From: WRHT01 sp031550525
GTDB lineage: Bacteria > Desulfobacterota > Desulfovibrionia > Desulfovibrionales > Desulfovibrionaceae
NCBI GenBank assembly: GCA_031550525.1
Contig: JAVBON010000002.1
Coordinates: forward strand, 186,001-250,000
DNA length: 64,000 nucleotides
Direction: 5' to 3'
The notes under the pieces are model-generated. The model saw nothing but the letters and a program-made list of their open reading frames with translations. It searched no databases and was not told the origin of the DNA. The translations under genes and the position numbers were made by a program. Positions 34,264 to 41,785 of this stretch are shown here, piece after piece (the first letter of the stretch is position 1; the number at the start of each line of letters is the position of its first letter).

Positions 34264-35547
34264 ATGAAGTTTTTTCTCAATTTAGTCTGTTTGTTTATTC
34301 CATCAAAAGATTTACGTCATAAAATCAGGGATATGAATTTTTTAATTTTTATTCTGAAAATGTTACAACCGTTTTTCAAACAGGATAGATATATTCTTTT
34401 TGACGATTTTGCAGGAAAAAACACAGAATGCATAGATTCATATTCCCTTTTCATCTATATGCGCGACAAGGGCATGAATGCGTATTATTGTATTTGGCAT
34501 GAAAATAAATTTTATGAGGAATTGAAAACAAATAATGATTTAAAAAATGTTATCGTTTTGAATAAAAAAAACGCGCATGGTGATTTTTTGTATGGCAGCT
34601 TCTGGCATTTGGTCAGGGCCAAGTATGTAATAACATCTTTTGGGTGGTTGCCAGCCTATCTTACACATTTTTTATACCATAATAAGCGCTTGGTATATTT
34701 TCGTATTGGGCATGGAAAAACATTCCTCAAATCCTCCCATCTGCTCCGTAGCCACATGAAGTTCAACAAATTTTTAGTATCATGCAAGGCCGAACAGGAC
34801 ATACTTATCCACTTGGGCTGGTCGCCGCAAAATCTTCCGATACTGGGTATTCCTCGCTGGGACATGCTGGTACGCGCGCAATCCAGACAAAAGAGCATTT
34901 TTGTTATGTTTACATGGCGCAAAACGTTTCTTCAGCGTTGGCGCAAGGCTTATCCGGCAGATGAGGAAAGCAGCGAATACTTCAAAAAAATATATGCTTT
35001 TATGAACAATCCTCAATTGCAAAAACTCCTGGTGGAAAACAATGTAAAAATGAAATTCGCCATGCACCATGCGTTGGTTGATTTGGCTGCTTTAGAATTT
35101 CCGAATTTTGCAAATATTGAAACAGTCATGCCTACAAATGTATCAAAGCATATAGGAACGGCTGATTTACTTATAACAGATTACTCATCTATCGCATTTG
35201 ACTTTCTGTTTCTTAACACGCCGGTAATCTTCTATCGCCCAGACTTTAACGATATGAAATTATGTGAAGATGATTTGATTGATTTCAACAACGCAAAAAA
35301 CCAAGACGAGAAACTATTCAATATTTGTTATGATCAGGACAGTACAATTGCACTGCTGCAACACTACATCAGGAATGGTTTTTTGCTGGAAGATGAAAAC
35401 AAGGATAAAGCGGCGAAGATGTTTGCTGTGCGCGAGAACATCCGCGCTGCTATCGTGGAGTATACCGAATCCTCATTTGCTGTAAGCCCATCCAGAAAAT
35501 CAGGCAAGGCGGCATCTCCACTATTCAGGAGAGCGGCGTCACGTTGA
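34264..35547 (+). CDS. CDP-glycerol glycerophosphotransferase-like protein
   Basis: The 427-residue protein has the TagB/TagF-type domain: YVITSFGWLPAYLTHFLYHNKRLVYFRIGHGKTFLKS in the first half, VSCKAEQDILIHLGW and ILGIPRWDML, then KMKFAMHHAL, and TADLLITDYSSIAFDFLFLNTPVIFY near the end. The last is the most conserved site of the family. These enzymes add glycerol-phosphate or related units to teichoic acids in Gram-positives and to some capsules in Gram-negatives. I prefer the ATG at 34264 to the TTG at 34258. The gene is A/T-rich with rare-codon usage unlike its neighbours, which supports transfer with the island. Confidence 0.82.
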   Translation: MKFFLNLVCLFIPSKDLRHKIRDMNFLIFILKMLQPFFKQDRYILFDDFAGKNTECIDSYSLFIYMRDKGMNAYYCIWHENKFYEELKTNNDLKNVIVLNKKNAHGDFLYGSFWHLVRAKYVITSFGWLPAYLTHFLYHNKRLVYFRIGHGKTFLKSSHLLRSHMKFNKFLVSCKAEQDILIHLGWSPQNLPILGIPRWDMLVRAQSRQKSIFVMFTWRKTFLQRWRKAYPADEESSEYFKKIYAFMNNPQLQKLLVENNVKMKFAMHHALVDLAALEFPNFANIETVMPTNVSKHIGTADLLITDYSSIAFDFLFLNTPVIFYRPDFNDMKLCEDDLIDFNNAKNQDEKLFNICYDQDSTIALLQHYIRNGFLLEDENKDKAAKMFAVRENIRAAIVEYTESSFAVSPSRKSGKAASPLFRRAASR

Positions 35548-35582
35548 GCCCGCAAAGCACGGTAAACCTACCGTAAAATAGT

Positions 35583-35753
35583 TCAGATCAAAACTGGAAA
35601 ATTCCGCCAAACCCAGTTCCAGCAAGAACCCCATTCCTCCTGTTGGCGTACATGCACAAACATCCAGCCAACAGTTCCATCAATCACTTTGTAGGGTCTG
35701 TTTCTGGGCTTAAGCTGTTTCAGCTTGTTTTCAGTAAGGGATTCGCGCTTCAT
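35583..35753 (-). pseudogene. Integrase N-terminal relic 2
   Basis: From an ATG at 35753 the frame reads MKRESLTENKLKQLKPRNRP then YKVIDGTVG, a good match to the N-terminus of arm-type tyrosine integrases (LT..kl..lkPr.kpYkv.DG). After about 35 residues the similarity is lost and the frame stops at 57 codons, where a complete integrase has about 400. A longer in-frame start at 35789 is possible. It is 170 bases from the unknown gene next to tRNA-Arg, the usual place for an island integrase. Confidence 0.65.
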
Positions 35754-35851
35754 AGGGAATAAACCTCCGGTTTGGATGTGTATTCCCAATTTCTTACAGG
35801 ATGATTATTTTCATTCCGAGAGGGTTTCAGAAGTTTTTTTGAACAACCCAA

Positions 35852-36415
35852 CTACACTGAGGACCACTCCCTTACTATTGGCATATCTAGCTCTGGCTTA
35901 TTATGATATTTAACAAGTTGTTCCAATCCCATATGCTGGCGTTTTGTCAGTGGGACTTCATGGATATTAGTAAATACATTTTGTGCACTTTCCAAATACG
36001 CCTCTTTTCCAGGTGCGATCTTTTTTGGATAGCAAGCAACGAACCAAACTTCAAAAATCTGCATCGCCTGCGTATATCCACCAGCCAGCTTGAAAAAATC
36101 TTTACATGCGATGTAGATAAATGGTTCTACATCTCCAAAGTCAAACTCATCTATATCAATTTGGGGATCGTAATCCGCATGCTTTAGTTTATTGTAGGCA
36201 CTTTTAGCACTGTTCATTATAAGTTTTAGTTCTTCAGGGTTAGCATTAAAGCTCTCAACAATTGACACTATATTTTTCTTTGCAAGCATATTTTTGATCA
36301 CTTGATGCGCTGATGAAATCAAAACATAGCAACCTATTGGGCTTCTCCCTTGAAAAAAAAGCCAAATAGCTTCATTGATTTGGTGCTCTGCCCCCATAAT
36401 ACGAGTGTAGTACAT
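35852..36415 (-). CDS. Unknown island protein, possibly HEPN-like helical
   Basis: I do not recognise the family. The start at 36415 is chosen because AAAGGAG lies upstream of this ATG and inside the longer frame. The 187 residues look mainly helical, with a hydrophobic patch SPIGCYVLISSAHQVIKNML, a segment SAKSAYNKLKHADYDPQ and an acidic stretch IDIDEFDFGDVEPF. Helical proteins of this size with such KxxHA segments are sometimes HEPN-domain proteins, but the catalytic RxxxxH is not evident. It is the island gene closest to tRNA-Arg. Confidence 0.6.
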   Translation of the reverse strand: MYYTRIMGAEHQINEAIWLFFQGRSPIGCYVLISSAHQVIKNMLAKKNIVSIVESFNANPEELKLIMNSAKSAYNKLKHADYDPQIDIDEFDFGDVEPFIYIACKDFFKLAGGYTQAMQIFEVWFVACYPKKIAPGKEAYLESAQNVFTNIHEVPLTKRQHMGLEQLVKYHNKPELDMPIVREWSSV

Positions 36416-36491
36416 ATCTATATGCTCCTTTACCATATGAGCTTAGCATAACTCGGCTAAATAAAAAAATTTTCATATTGGGTTCCAAGTA

Positions 36492-36520
36492 CAAAAAAAG
36501 ACCCACCGAAGTGAGTCTTA
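36492..36520 (-). terminator. UUCG-capped terminator after tRNA-Arg
   Basis: On the minus strand AAGACTCAC-TTCG-GTGGGTCTT is followed by a run of T. The stable CUUCGG-type loop (CAC-UUCG-GUG) makes it a strong terminator. It belongs to the island side of the junction. Confidence 0.85.
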
Positions 36521-36522
36521 AA

Positions 36523-36540
36523 TTTTGTGGCGCGCTGGCA
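36523..36540 (-). repeat. att-like site at tRNA-Arg 3' end (proximal side)
   Basis: Covers the 3' acceptor end of the tRNA gene and a few bases beyond; near-identical to 33887-33904, as described there. Confidence 0.65.
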
Positions 36541-36604
36541 GGGATTCGAACCCCGGACCTACAGGTTCGTAGCCTGTTGCTCTATCCAGCTGAGCTACCA
36601 GCGC
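36528..36604 (-). tRNA. tRNA-Arg(ACG)
   Basis: The minus strand gives a full cloverleaf of 77 bases: acceptor GCGCTGG / CCAGCGC, D-arm GCTC..GAGC, anticodon stem ACAGG / CCTGT with loop CTACGAA (anticodon ACG), T-arm with TTCGAAT, discriminator G and encoded CCA. The island is attached to its 3' end. Confidence 0.97.
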
Positions 36605-36873
36605 CCGTGAGAAGAGGCTTATACGTTTAGAAAGGTCTTTAAGTCAAGCGTATTTTTGCAACTTTTGTTTTTATTGTTTAATATATTGTTTTTTATGATT
36701 TTAATTTATATATTAAAGATAAGTGCATGACTGCCTGCGAAGCTCGCGCGAGTTGAAAGCCATATAAAAATTGTTTTCTGTTTTGGGGCAACGCAGATCG
36801 GCTCAGGGCGTAACGCTGTTTACACGTTGTATACAGGCAGCCATTATGTCTTTATCGGCAGCGCCTGCCTGCC

Positions 36874-38094
36874 CTACTCCCAATTTTTAAGGGCCACCAC
36901 CACTTCTACCTTTGAGGCCTGACGGGCGGGCCAGGCCCCGGCCAGCACCCCCACCAATACAGAGGCTGCTGCGGCCAGCAGGCAAAAAAGCGGCTCGTAC
37001 ACAAAGGGCAAGCCGCCCACGGTGTAAACCAGCGTTACCAGCAGCAGAGCGAGCAACACGCCAAGCACGCCGCCGGTTCCGGCCATAATTCCCGCTTCGG
37101 TTAAAAACTGCCGCACAATGTTCTTGCGGCTGGCCCCCACGGCGCGGCGCACGCCTATTTCGAGCTGTCTGGCCCGCACCAGCAGAATCATTATGGAAAA
37201 TATGCCCAAGCCCCCCACGGCAAAGGATATGCCCGCGCTTAAAGCGCCAAGGCTGGTGATAAGTTCCAGAGTCTCGTTACGCAGGCGGGCCGCGTCTTCC
37301 GCGGCGAACACCCTGAAGTCGTCGCGCTCGTCGGGCCCTATGCGGTGCCGTTTGCGCAGCAGGGCAGTAATGCTGTTTTTAGCCATGGCGGAGTTTGAGC
37401 CGTCATATAGATTTATATACATGCCGCCTATGCGCGAGGTGTTTACCAGCCTGCGCTGATAAGTGCGCAACGGAATAAAGGCCTGCTCGTCAAAGCTGCT
37501 GCCGCCCAAATCCGCGCCCTTGGCCTCCAACACGCCCACAACGGAAAAATATGCGTTGCCTATGTAAACATTTTGGCCCCAGGCCAGATCCGGAGCCTGA
37601 AAAAGGCGCTCGGCCAACGTGTTGCCCAAGACGCACACCAATGCCATGCTTTCTTCATCCTCATGCTCAACAAAACGCCCGGCCAGCATCTCCAAAGCGC
37701 GCACCTGCACATAGCTGGGGTTAACACCCATAATCTGGCCCGATGTCTGCACGTTACCCGCTCTTACCCGCTTGCTGGTCTGCAGAAACATGGACATGTT
37801 CTCTATTTCCGGCATAGCGGCGCGAACAGCGTCAGCATCCTCCATGGTAACGGTTGTGGTTATGCCAAGGCTGGCGCCGTTGCCGATACGGCCAAAGCGC
37901 ACAGGCAAGGCCCTTACCTGCACCAGATTGGGGCCTAGTTTTTGCGTTTCCAGATCCGCCTGCAAGACAATGGCCGCGCCTATATGCGTAACGGCTGTGA
38001 GCACCAGCGTGCCCAAAAATACGCCCAATATGGCGAGCATGGTGCGCAACTTGTGAGCCGCCAAGGCCTTTATGGCTATTCTCAGCCCCTGCAC
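36874..38094 (-). CDS. ABC transporter permease, MacB/FtsX type (second permease)
   Basis: A 406-residue permease with one N-terminal helix (TMLAILGVFLGTLVLTAVTHIG), a large periplasmic domain of about 210 residues containing VMGVNP-type MacB_PCD features, and three C-terminal helices with EIGVRRAVGASRKNIVRQFL, the conserved FtsX signature. The start is a GTG 4 bases after the stop of the first permease. It is the last gene of a minus-strand operon: adaptor, ATPase, permease, permease. In MacB one permease chain dimerises; here two different ones presumably pair. Confidence 0.88.
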   Translation of the reverse strand: MQGLRIAIKALAAHKLRTMLAILGVFLGTLVLTAVTHIGAAIVLQADLETQKLGPNLVQVRALPVRFGRIGNGASLGITTTVTMEDADAVRAAMPEIENMSMFLQTSKRVRAGNVQTSGQIMGVNPSYVQVRALEMLAGRFVEHEDEESMALVCVLGNTLAERLFQAPDLAWGQNVYIGNAYFSVVGVLEAKGADLGGSSFDEQAFIPLRTYQRRLVNTSRIGGMYINLYDGSNSAMAKNSITALLRKRHRIGPDERDDFRVFAAEDAARLRNETLELITSLGALSAGISFAVGGLGIFSIMILLVRARQLEIGVRRAVGASRKNIVRQFLTEAGIMAGTGGVLGVLLALLLVTLVYTVGGLPFVYEPLFCLLAAAASVLVGVLAGAWPARQASKVEVVVALKNWE

Positions 38095-38098
38095 CGCC

Positions 38099-39337
38099 CT
38101 ACTCCGTTTGCCCTTTAAGAGCGCTTATGGGCTCCAGCCGCGCGGCCTTGCGCGCGGGCTTAAGCCCGAAAACCACGCCCACGGCCACCGCCGCCAGCAA
38201 CGAAACCCCAAAAACAAAGCCGGAAAACTCAATGCCGAACAGCGTGCTGTTAAGGGTTTGCCCCAACAGCATGCCCCACACCACGCCCAAGGCCGCCCCG
38301 CCTATGGTAAGCAGCACCGCCTCGCACAAAAACTGCATGGTAATGGCCGCTGAAGGCGCGCCCACCGCCTTGCGCAGCCCTATCTCGGTAGTGCGCTCGG
38401 ATACGGATATGTAAAACAGATTAGCCAGCACAAAGCCGCTTACGCACATGGCCGCAAAGGCCGTGATGCCCAAAAAGATGGTCAGGCCGTTTTTCACCAT
38501 GCCTATAAAACGCTGAATATCCAGAGAGGTTACGATGCTGAAGTCGTTGGGGTCGTCCTCCTGCAAGCCATGCAAATAGCGCAGCAGGCTGGTTACGTTG
38601 GCGGAGTGCGCATCCATATTTTGCGGGTCTTCAAACTTCAGGCGCACCATGCGGAAGTACTGCCTGTCCTGATTAAAACGCTTGATCAGCGTACTCAGCG
38701 GCACTACCACCGTATAATCCAACTGGTCCGCGCCAGAGCCGCCACGCTCCGTAAGCACGCCCACAACGGTAAAAGGTATTTTGGCTATCTGAATGTCGCG
38801 CCCTATGGGGCTTTGCTCGCCAAACAACTCACGCGTTATTTCCGATCCCAACACAACCACGCTGTCGGCGCGCTCCACATCGTCCGCGTTTATGTCGCGC
38901 CCCTGCGCCAGTGGCCAATCCCACACCCGGCTGTAATCTTCCACCGTGCCTTGCAGCCTGTCCGCCAGATAGTTGCGGTTGCCGTTAACCAGCGTGACCC
39001 CGCCCTTGAAGGAAAGAGGCGCGACGATATACACGCCTGGGAGCGAAGCGCGCATAACGCTTACATCACGCCATGATATGGTTCTGGTACGCTGCCCAAC
39101 GGCACGGGAAAACATGTTGCCGCCCTGCACAAAGGCCGCGTCCGGCCCAAAAATGCTTACCATTTCGTCAATCTTGCGGTTGGCCCCTTCCATGGTGGCA
39201 ACAATGACTGAAAGCGAGGCAATACCTAAAGAAACGGCTATTATCACAAACAGACTGCGCAGCTTGTAAGCAAAAACAGCCTTCCAGCCCTGCCCCAGCG
39301 CTCCCCAAAAAAGCAAGGCATAGTACCGCGCGCGCAT
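38099..39337 (-). CDS. ABC transporter permease, MacB/FtsX type (first permease)
   Basis: The 412-residue protein has the same plan as its neighbour: SLFVIIAVSLGIASLSVIVATMEG at the N-terminus, a large outer domain (GSEITRELFGEQSPIGRDIQI), and C-terminal helices with TTEIGLRKAVGAPSAAITMQFL. Its start overlaps the end region of the ATPase gene by only one spacer base, so translation is coupled. It should work with the second permease, the ATPase and the adaptor to move a substrate across the envelope, probably towards an outer-membrane TolC not seen in this window. Confidence 0.88.
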   Translation of the reverse strand: MRARYYALLFWGALGQGWKAVFAYKLRSLFVIIAVSLGIASLSVIVATMEGANRKIDEMVSIFGPDAAFVQGGNMFSRAVGQRTRTISWRDVSVMRASLPGVYIVAPLSFKGGVTLVNGNRNYLADRLQGTVEDYSRVWDWPLAQGRDINADDVERADSVVVLGSEITRELFGEQSPIGRDIQIAKIPFTVVGVLTERGGSGADQLDYTVVVPLSTLIKRFNQDRQYFRMVRLKFEDPQNMDAHSANVTSLLRYLHGLQEDDPNDFSIVTSLDIQRFIGMVKNGLTIFLGITAFAAMCVSGFVLANLFYISVSERTTEIGLRKAVGAPSAAITMQFLCEAVLLTIGGAALGVVWGMLLGQTLNSTLFGIEFSGFVFGVSLLAAVAVGVVFGLKPARKAARLEPISALKGQTE

Positions 39338-39338
39338 A

Positions 39339-40151
39339 TCAAAGCCGGCCCTTTAAAATACCGTCCGCAGCATCACCGCCCGCCCGCGCGTGCTCTGCCT
39401 CACTGCTCTCAATATACCTCTCAGCCTCGCCTTTCGCGCCATGTGCCACGGGTTCTGTCGGCGCGTCGCTTTCCATAAGCCCGTCTTTTATCAAAATGCG
39501 CCTGCGGGCCGAGGCTGCGGTTTGCGCGTCGTGCGTAACTATTATTATGGTCTGCCCTTCCCTGTTAAATCTGGTCAGCAGGGTCAGAATATCCTCACTG
39601 GTTTTGGAATCCAGCTGGCCGGTAGGCTCGTCGGCCAGAATGAGCGAAGGCTCGTTGTACAAGGCGCGAGCCAGGGCAACGCGTTGTTGCTGCCCGCCGG
39701 AAAGTCTGGCGGGCAAAAAATCCATACGGTCGCCAAGGCCTACACTGTCCAGCAGGTATGCCGCCCGCTCCTGCCCGTGCTTGCGGCTTTTGGTACTGTA
39801 CATGCCGGGCAGCATTACGTTTTCCAGAGCCGTGGCATAGGGAATAAGATAAAAATTCTGAAACACGAAGCCGGTTGTATCCGCCCGCAAGGCGCTTAAG
39901 GCATCGTCATCCAACTTGGAGACGTCGTGCCCGTCCAACTCGTACAGCCCCGCGCTGGCTCTGTCCAGCAGCCCCAGAATCTGCAGCAGGGTGGATTTTC
40001 CGGAGCCGGATACGCCTTGTATGGCCACATATTCGCCAGAGCGCACGTCAAAACTCACGCCGCGCAGCACCGGCACAACAAGGTCGCCCTGCTGGAAAAC
40101 ACGGGTGATATCGCGCAGGCGTACTACCGGATTGGTATTGGCATGGGGCAT
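39339..40151 (-). CDS. ABC transporter ATPase (MacB/LolD type)
   Basis: The 270 residues have Walker A GVSGSGKST, the Q-loop FVFQNFYLIP, signature LSGGQQQRVALARAL, Walker B LILADEPTG and the switch His in IIVTHD. This is the MacB/LolD/FtsE class, which pairs with FtsX-type permeases. About 45 extra C-terminal residues, rich in Ala/Glu, follow the domain. No good ribosome-binding site is visible before the ATG. Confidence 0.93.
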   Translation of the reverse strand: MPHANTNPVVRLRDITRVFQQGDLVVPVLRGVSFDVRSGEYVAIQGVSGSGKSTLLQILGLLDRASAGLYELDGHDVSKLDDDALSALRADTTGFVFQNFYLIPYATALENVMLPGMYSTKSRKHGQERAAYLLDSVGLGDRMDFLPARLSGGQQQRVALARALYNEPSLILADEPTGQLDSKTSEDILTLLTRFNREGQTIIIVTHDAQTAASARRRILIKDGLMESDAPTEPVAHGAKGEAERYIESSEAEHARAGGDAADGILKGRL

Positions 40152-40217
40152 ATAAGGCGCTCTTGGCTGTTAAGGTTATTTGGGCTTAGGTCTGTATCGG
40201 CAACAAAACGGCTGAAA

Positions 40218-41573
40218 TTATCTCGGCCTTGGCCCGCCGCCGCCAGGTCCAGCGCCAGGCCCGCCGCCGGGGCCTCCGGGCCTTGGCGGGCCAGCCGCGC
40301 TGGTGGTGATGCCGGAGGTAACATCAGTGCCAAGCACCACGCGAGTTGCCACCACATCTCCCTCTTTAAGCCCATCCAGCACTTCGCTGGTACGCTCGCC
40401 CTGCATGCCGAAGCGCACTTGCACAGGTTTTACAGCCGCGCCATCGCGCACAAACACCACCTGCCTGCCATCCACCCATTTTATGGCTTCGTTGGGCACG
40501 GTAAGCACACCAAATTTTTCCGCCACAAATACGGTGCACTGTGTGGTCATTTCAGAGCGCAGAGCGAGGGAATCCTCTTTGGTCAACGGCACTATGGTCT
40601 GATAGTACACTATGCTGTCGCGCACCTCGGCCTCGGGATAAATGCGATAGACCTTGCCGCTGAAAGTCCGGCCGGGCAGCGCATCCACCCTGAAGTCAAC
40701 ACGCAGGCCGGGCTTGACCTGGCCCACGTCGTTTTCATCTATGTAAACCCACATTTCCTTGCGCGATAAATCCATCACTGTAATCAGATTTGCCACCTGC
40801 AGGCCAGCCACCACGGTTTCGCCCTCCTGAGCGGCTATCTGGCTTACTACCCCGTCCATGGGCGAGCGTATGGTGGCGTAGGAAAGACGTATTTCAGCGG
40901 TGCCAAGCGAGGCTTCGGCCTGCACAACCGCCTGTTTGGCGCTGGCCTCCTGCCGGGCGGATTCTTCTTCAAGCCTATCCAGCGTGGCTTTGGCAACAGC
41001 CAGAGCCTGTATGCCGTTAACGGATTTTTCCCGCGCGGAGTCAAGGTTGTTTTGCGAATCAAGATTGCGCCCCGTAAGCTCCAACTGGCGCTTGTAGCTA
41101 AGCTCGGCGTATTCCGCCGTGGCTTTGGCCGAGGCCACTTTGGCGGCAGCCTCTTTAATTTGCAGCGGGTAGCTTACCTTGATGCGGTCATATTCTATCT
41201 GCGCCCGCTTAAGGGAGGCCTGAGCCTCCGCGACCACGGCCTCAAGCTCGCGGCTGTCTATCTCCGCTATGACCTGATTTTCCGTTACCGCGTCGCCCAC
41301 GCGCACGTGCATTTTGCGGATTATGCCGGTGGAACGCGAGCCGATTTTGACGGTGGCCCCCACCTCCGGCTTGATTATGCCTGTGGCGGAAAGGGTTTTG
41401 ACCACCGAGCCGATTTTGACGGAGTCAGAAGCCAACGCCTGAGTTTTAGCCCCACTGCCGCTTTTGTATATAAGCAGCCCACCGGCCAGCAACGGCACGG
41501 CAAAGACAAGCAAGGCCATTTTCTTGTGGCTCAATATAAAACGCGTGAATGAACGCCCTTTTAACAATGCCAT
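40218..41573 (-). CDS. Periplasmic adaptor of the MacAB-like pump (HlyD/MacA family)
   Basis: The 451 residues start with a single membrane anchor (MALLVFAVPLLAGGLLIYKSG). A lipoyl half-motif GIIRKMHVRVGDAVTENQVIAEID follows, then a long coiled-coil hairpin (about 100-220), the second lipoyl half (YATIRSPMDGVVSQIAAQEGETVVAG) and a beta-barrel. This is the membrane-fusion-protein plan. The C-terminal 25 residues are almost only Gly and Pro with a few Arg, an unusual flexible tail. GGAG precedes the ATG. As first gene of the operon it links the permeases to an outer-membrane channel. Confidence 0.9.
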   Translation of the reverse strand: MALLKGRSFTRFILSHKKMALLVFAVPLLAGGLLIYKSGSGAKTQALASDSVKIGSVVKTLSATGIIKPEVGATVKIGSRSTGIIRKMHVRVGDAVTENQVIAEIDSRELEAVVAEAQASLKRAQIEYDRIKVSYPLQIKEAAAKVASAKATAEYAELSYKRQLELTGRNLDSQNNLDSAREKSVNGIQALAVAKATLDRLEEESARQEASAKQAVVQAEASLGTAEIRLSYATIRSPMDGVVSQIAAQEGETVVAGLQVANLITVMDLSRKEMWVYIDENDVGQVKPGLRVDFRVDALPGRTFSGKVYRIYPEAEVRDSIVYYQTIVPLTKEDSLALRSEMTTQCTVFVAEKFGVLTVPNEAIKWVDGRQVVFVRDGAAVKPVQVRFGMQGERTSEVLDGLKEGDVVATRVVLGTDVTSGITTSAAGPPRPGGPGGGPGAGPGGGGPRPR

Positions 41574-41785
41574 ATTTACTCCACTTATACGCGCCCAAAT
41601 ACATGGCAGCGCCAGCCATATCAGCCAATGTCAGCGGCCAGGCACGCCTGACGCCGCAAGCAGGCCAAATTACCTGAACAGTTTGCACTGTTGCCGCAAA
41701 ATAAGCAAATGCCCGGAGGTATAAATTGCTGTTATAAGAGATAAATTATGAGGAGTGGTGAACCAACATCAAGAGCCTATGGCGG

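Larger units (their letters stand above)
33887..36540. mobile_element. Remnant genomic island inserted at tRNA-Arg(ACG)
   Basis: The segment between the duplicated tRNA 3' ends is markedly A/T-richer than its surroundings. It contains two fragments of integrase N-termini (33975-34073 and 35583-35753), a CDP-glycerol glycerophosphotransferase-like gene and one unknown gene. No complete integrase remains, so the island is not mobile on its own. Boundaries follow the 18-base near-repeat and could be off by a few bases. Confidence 0.6.
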
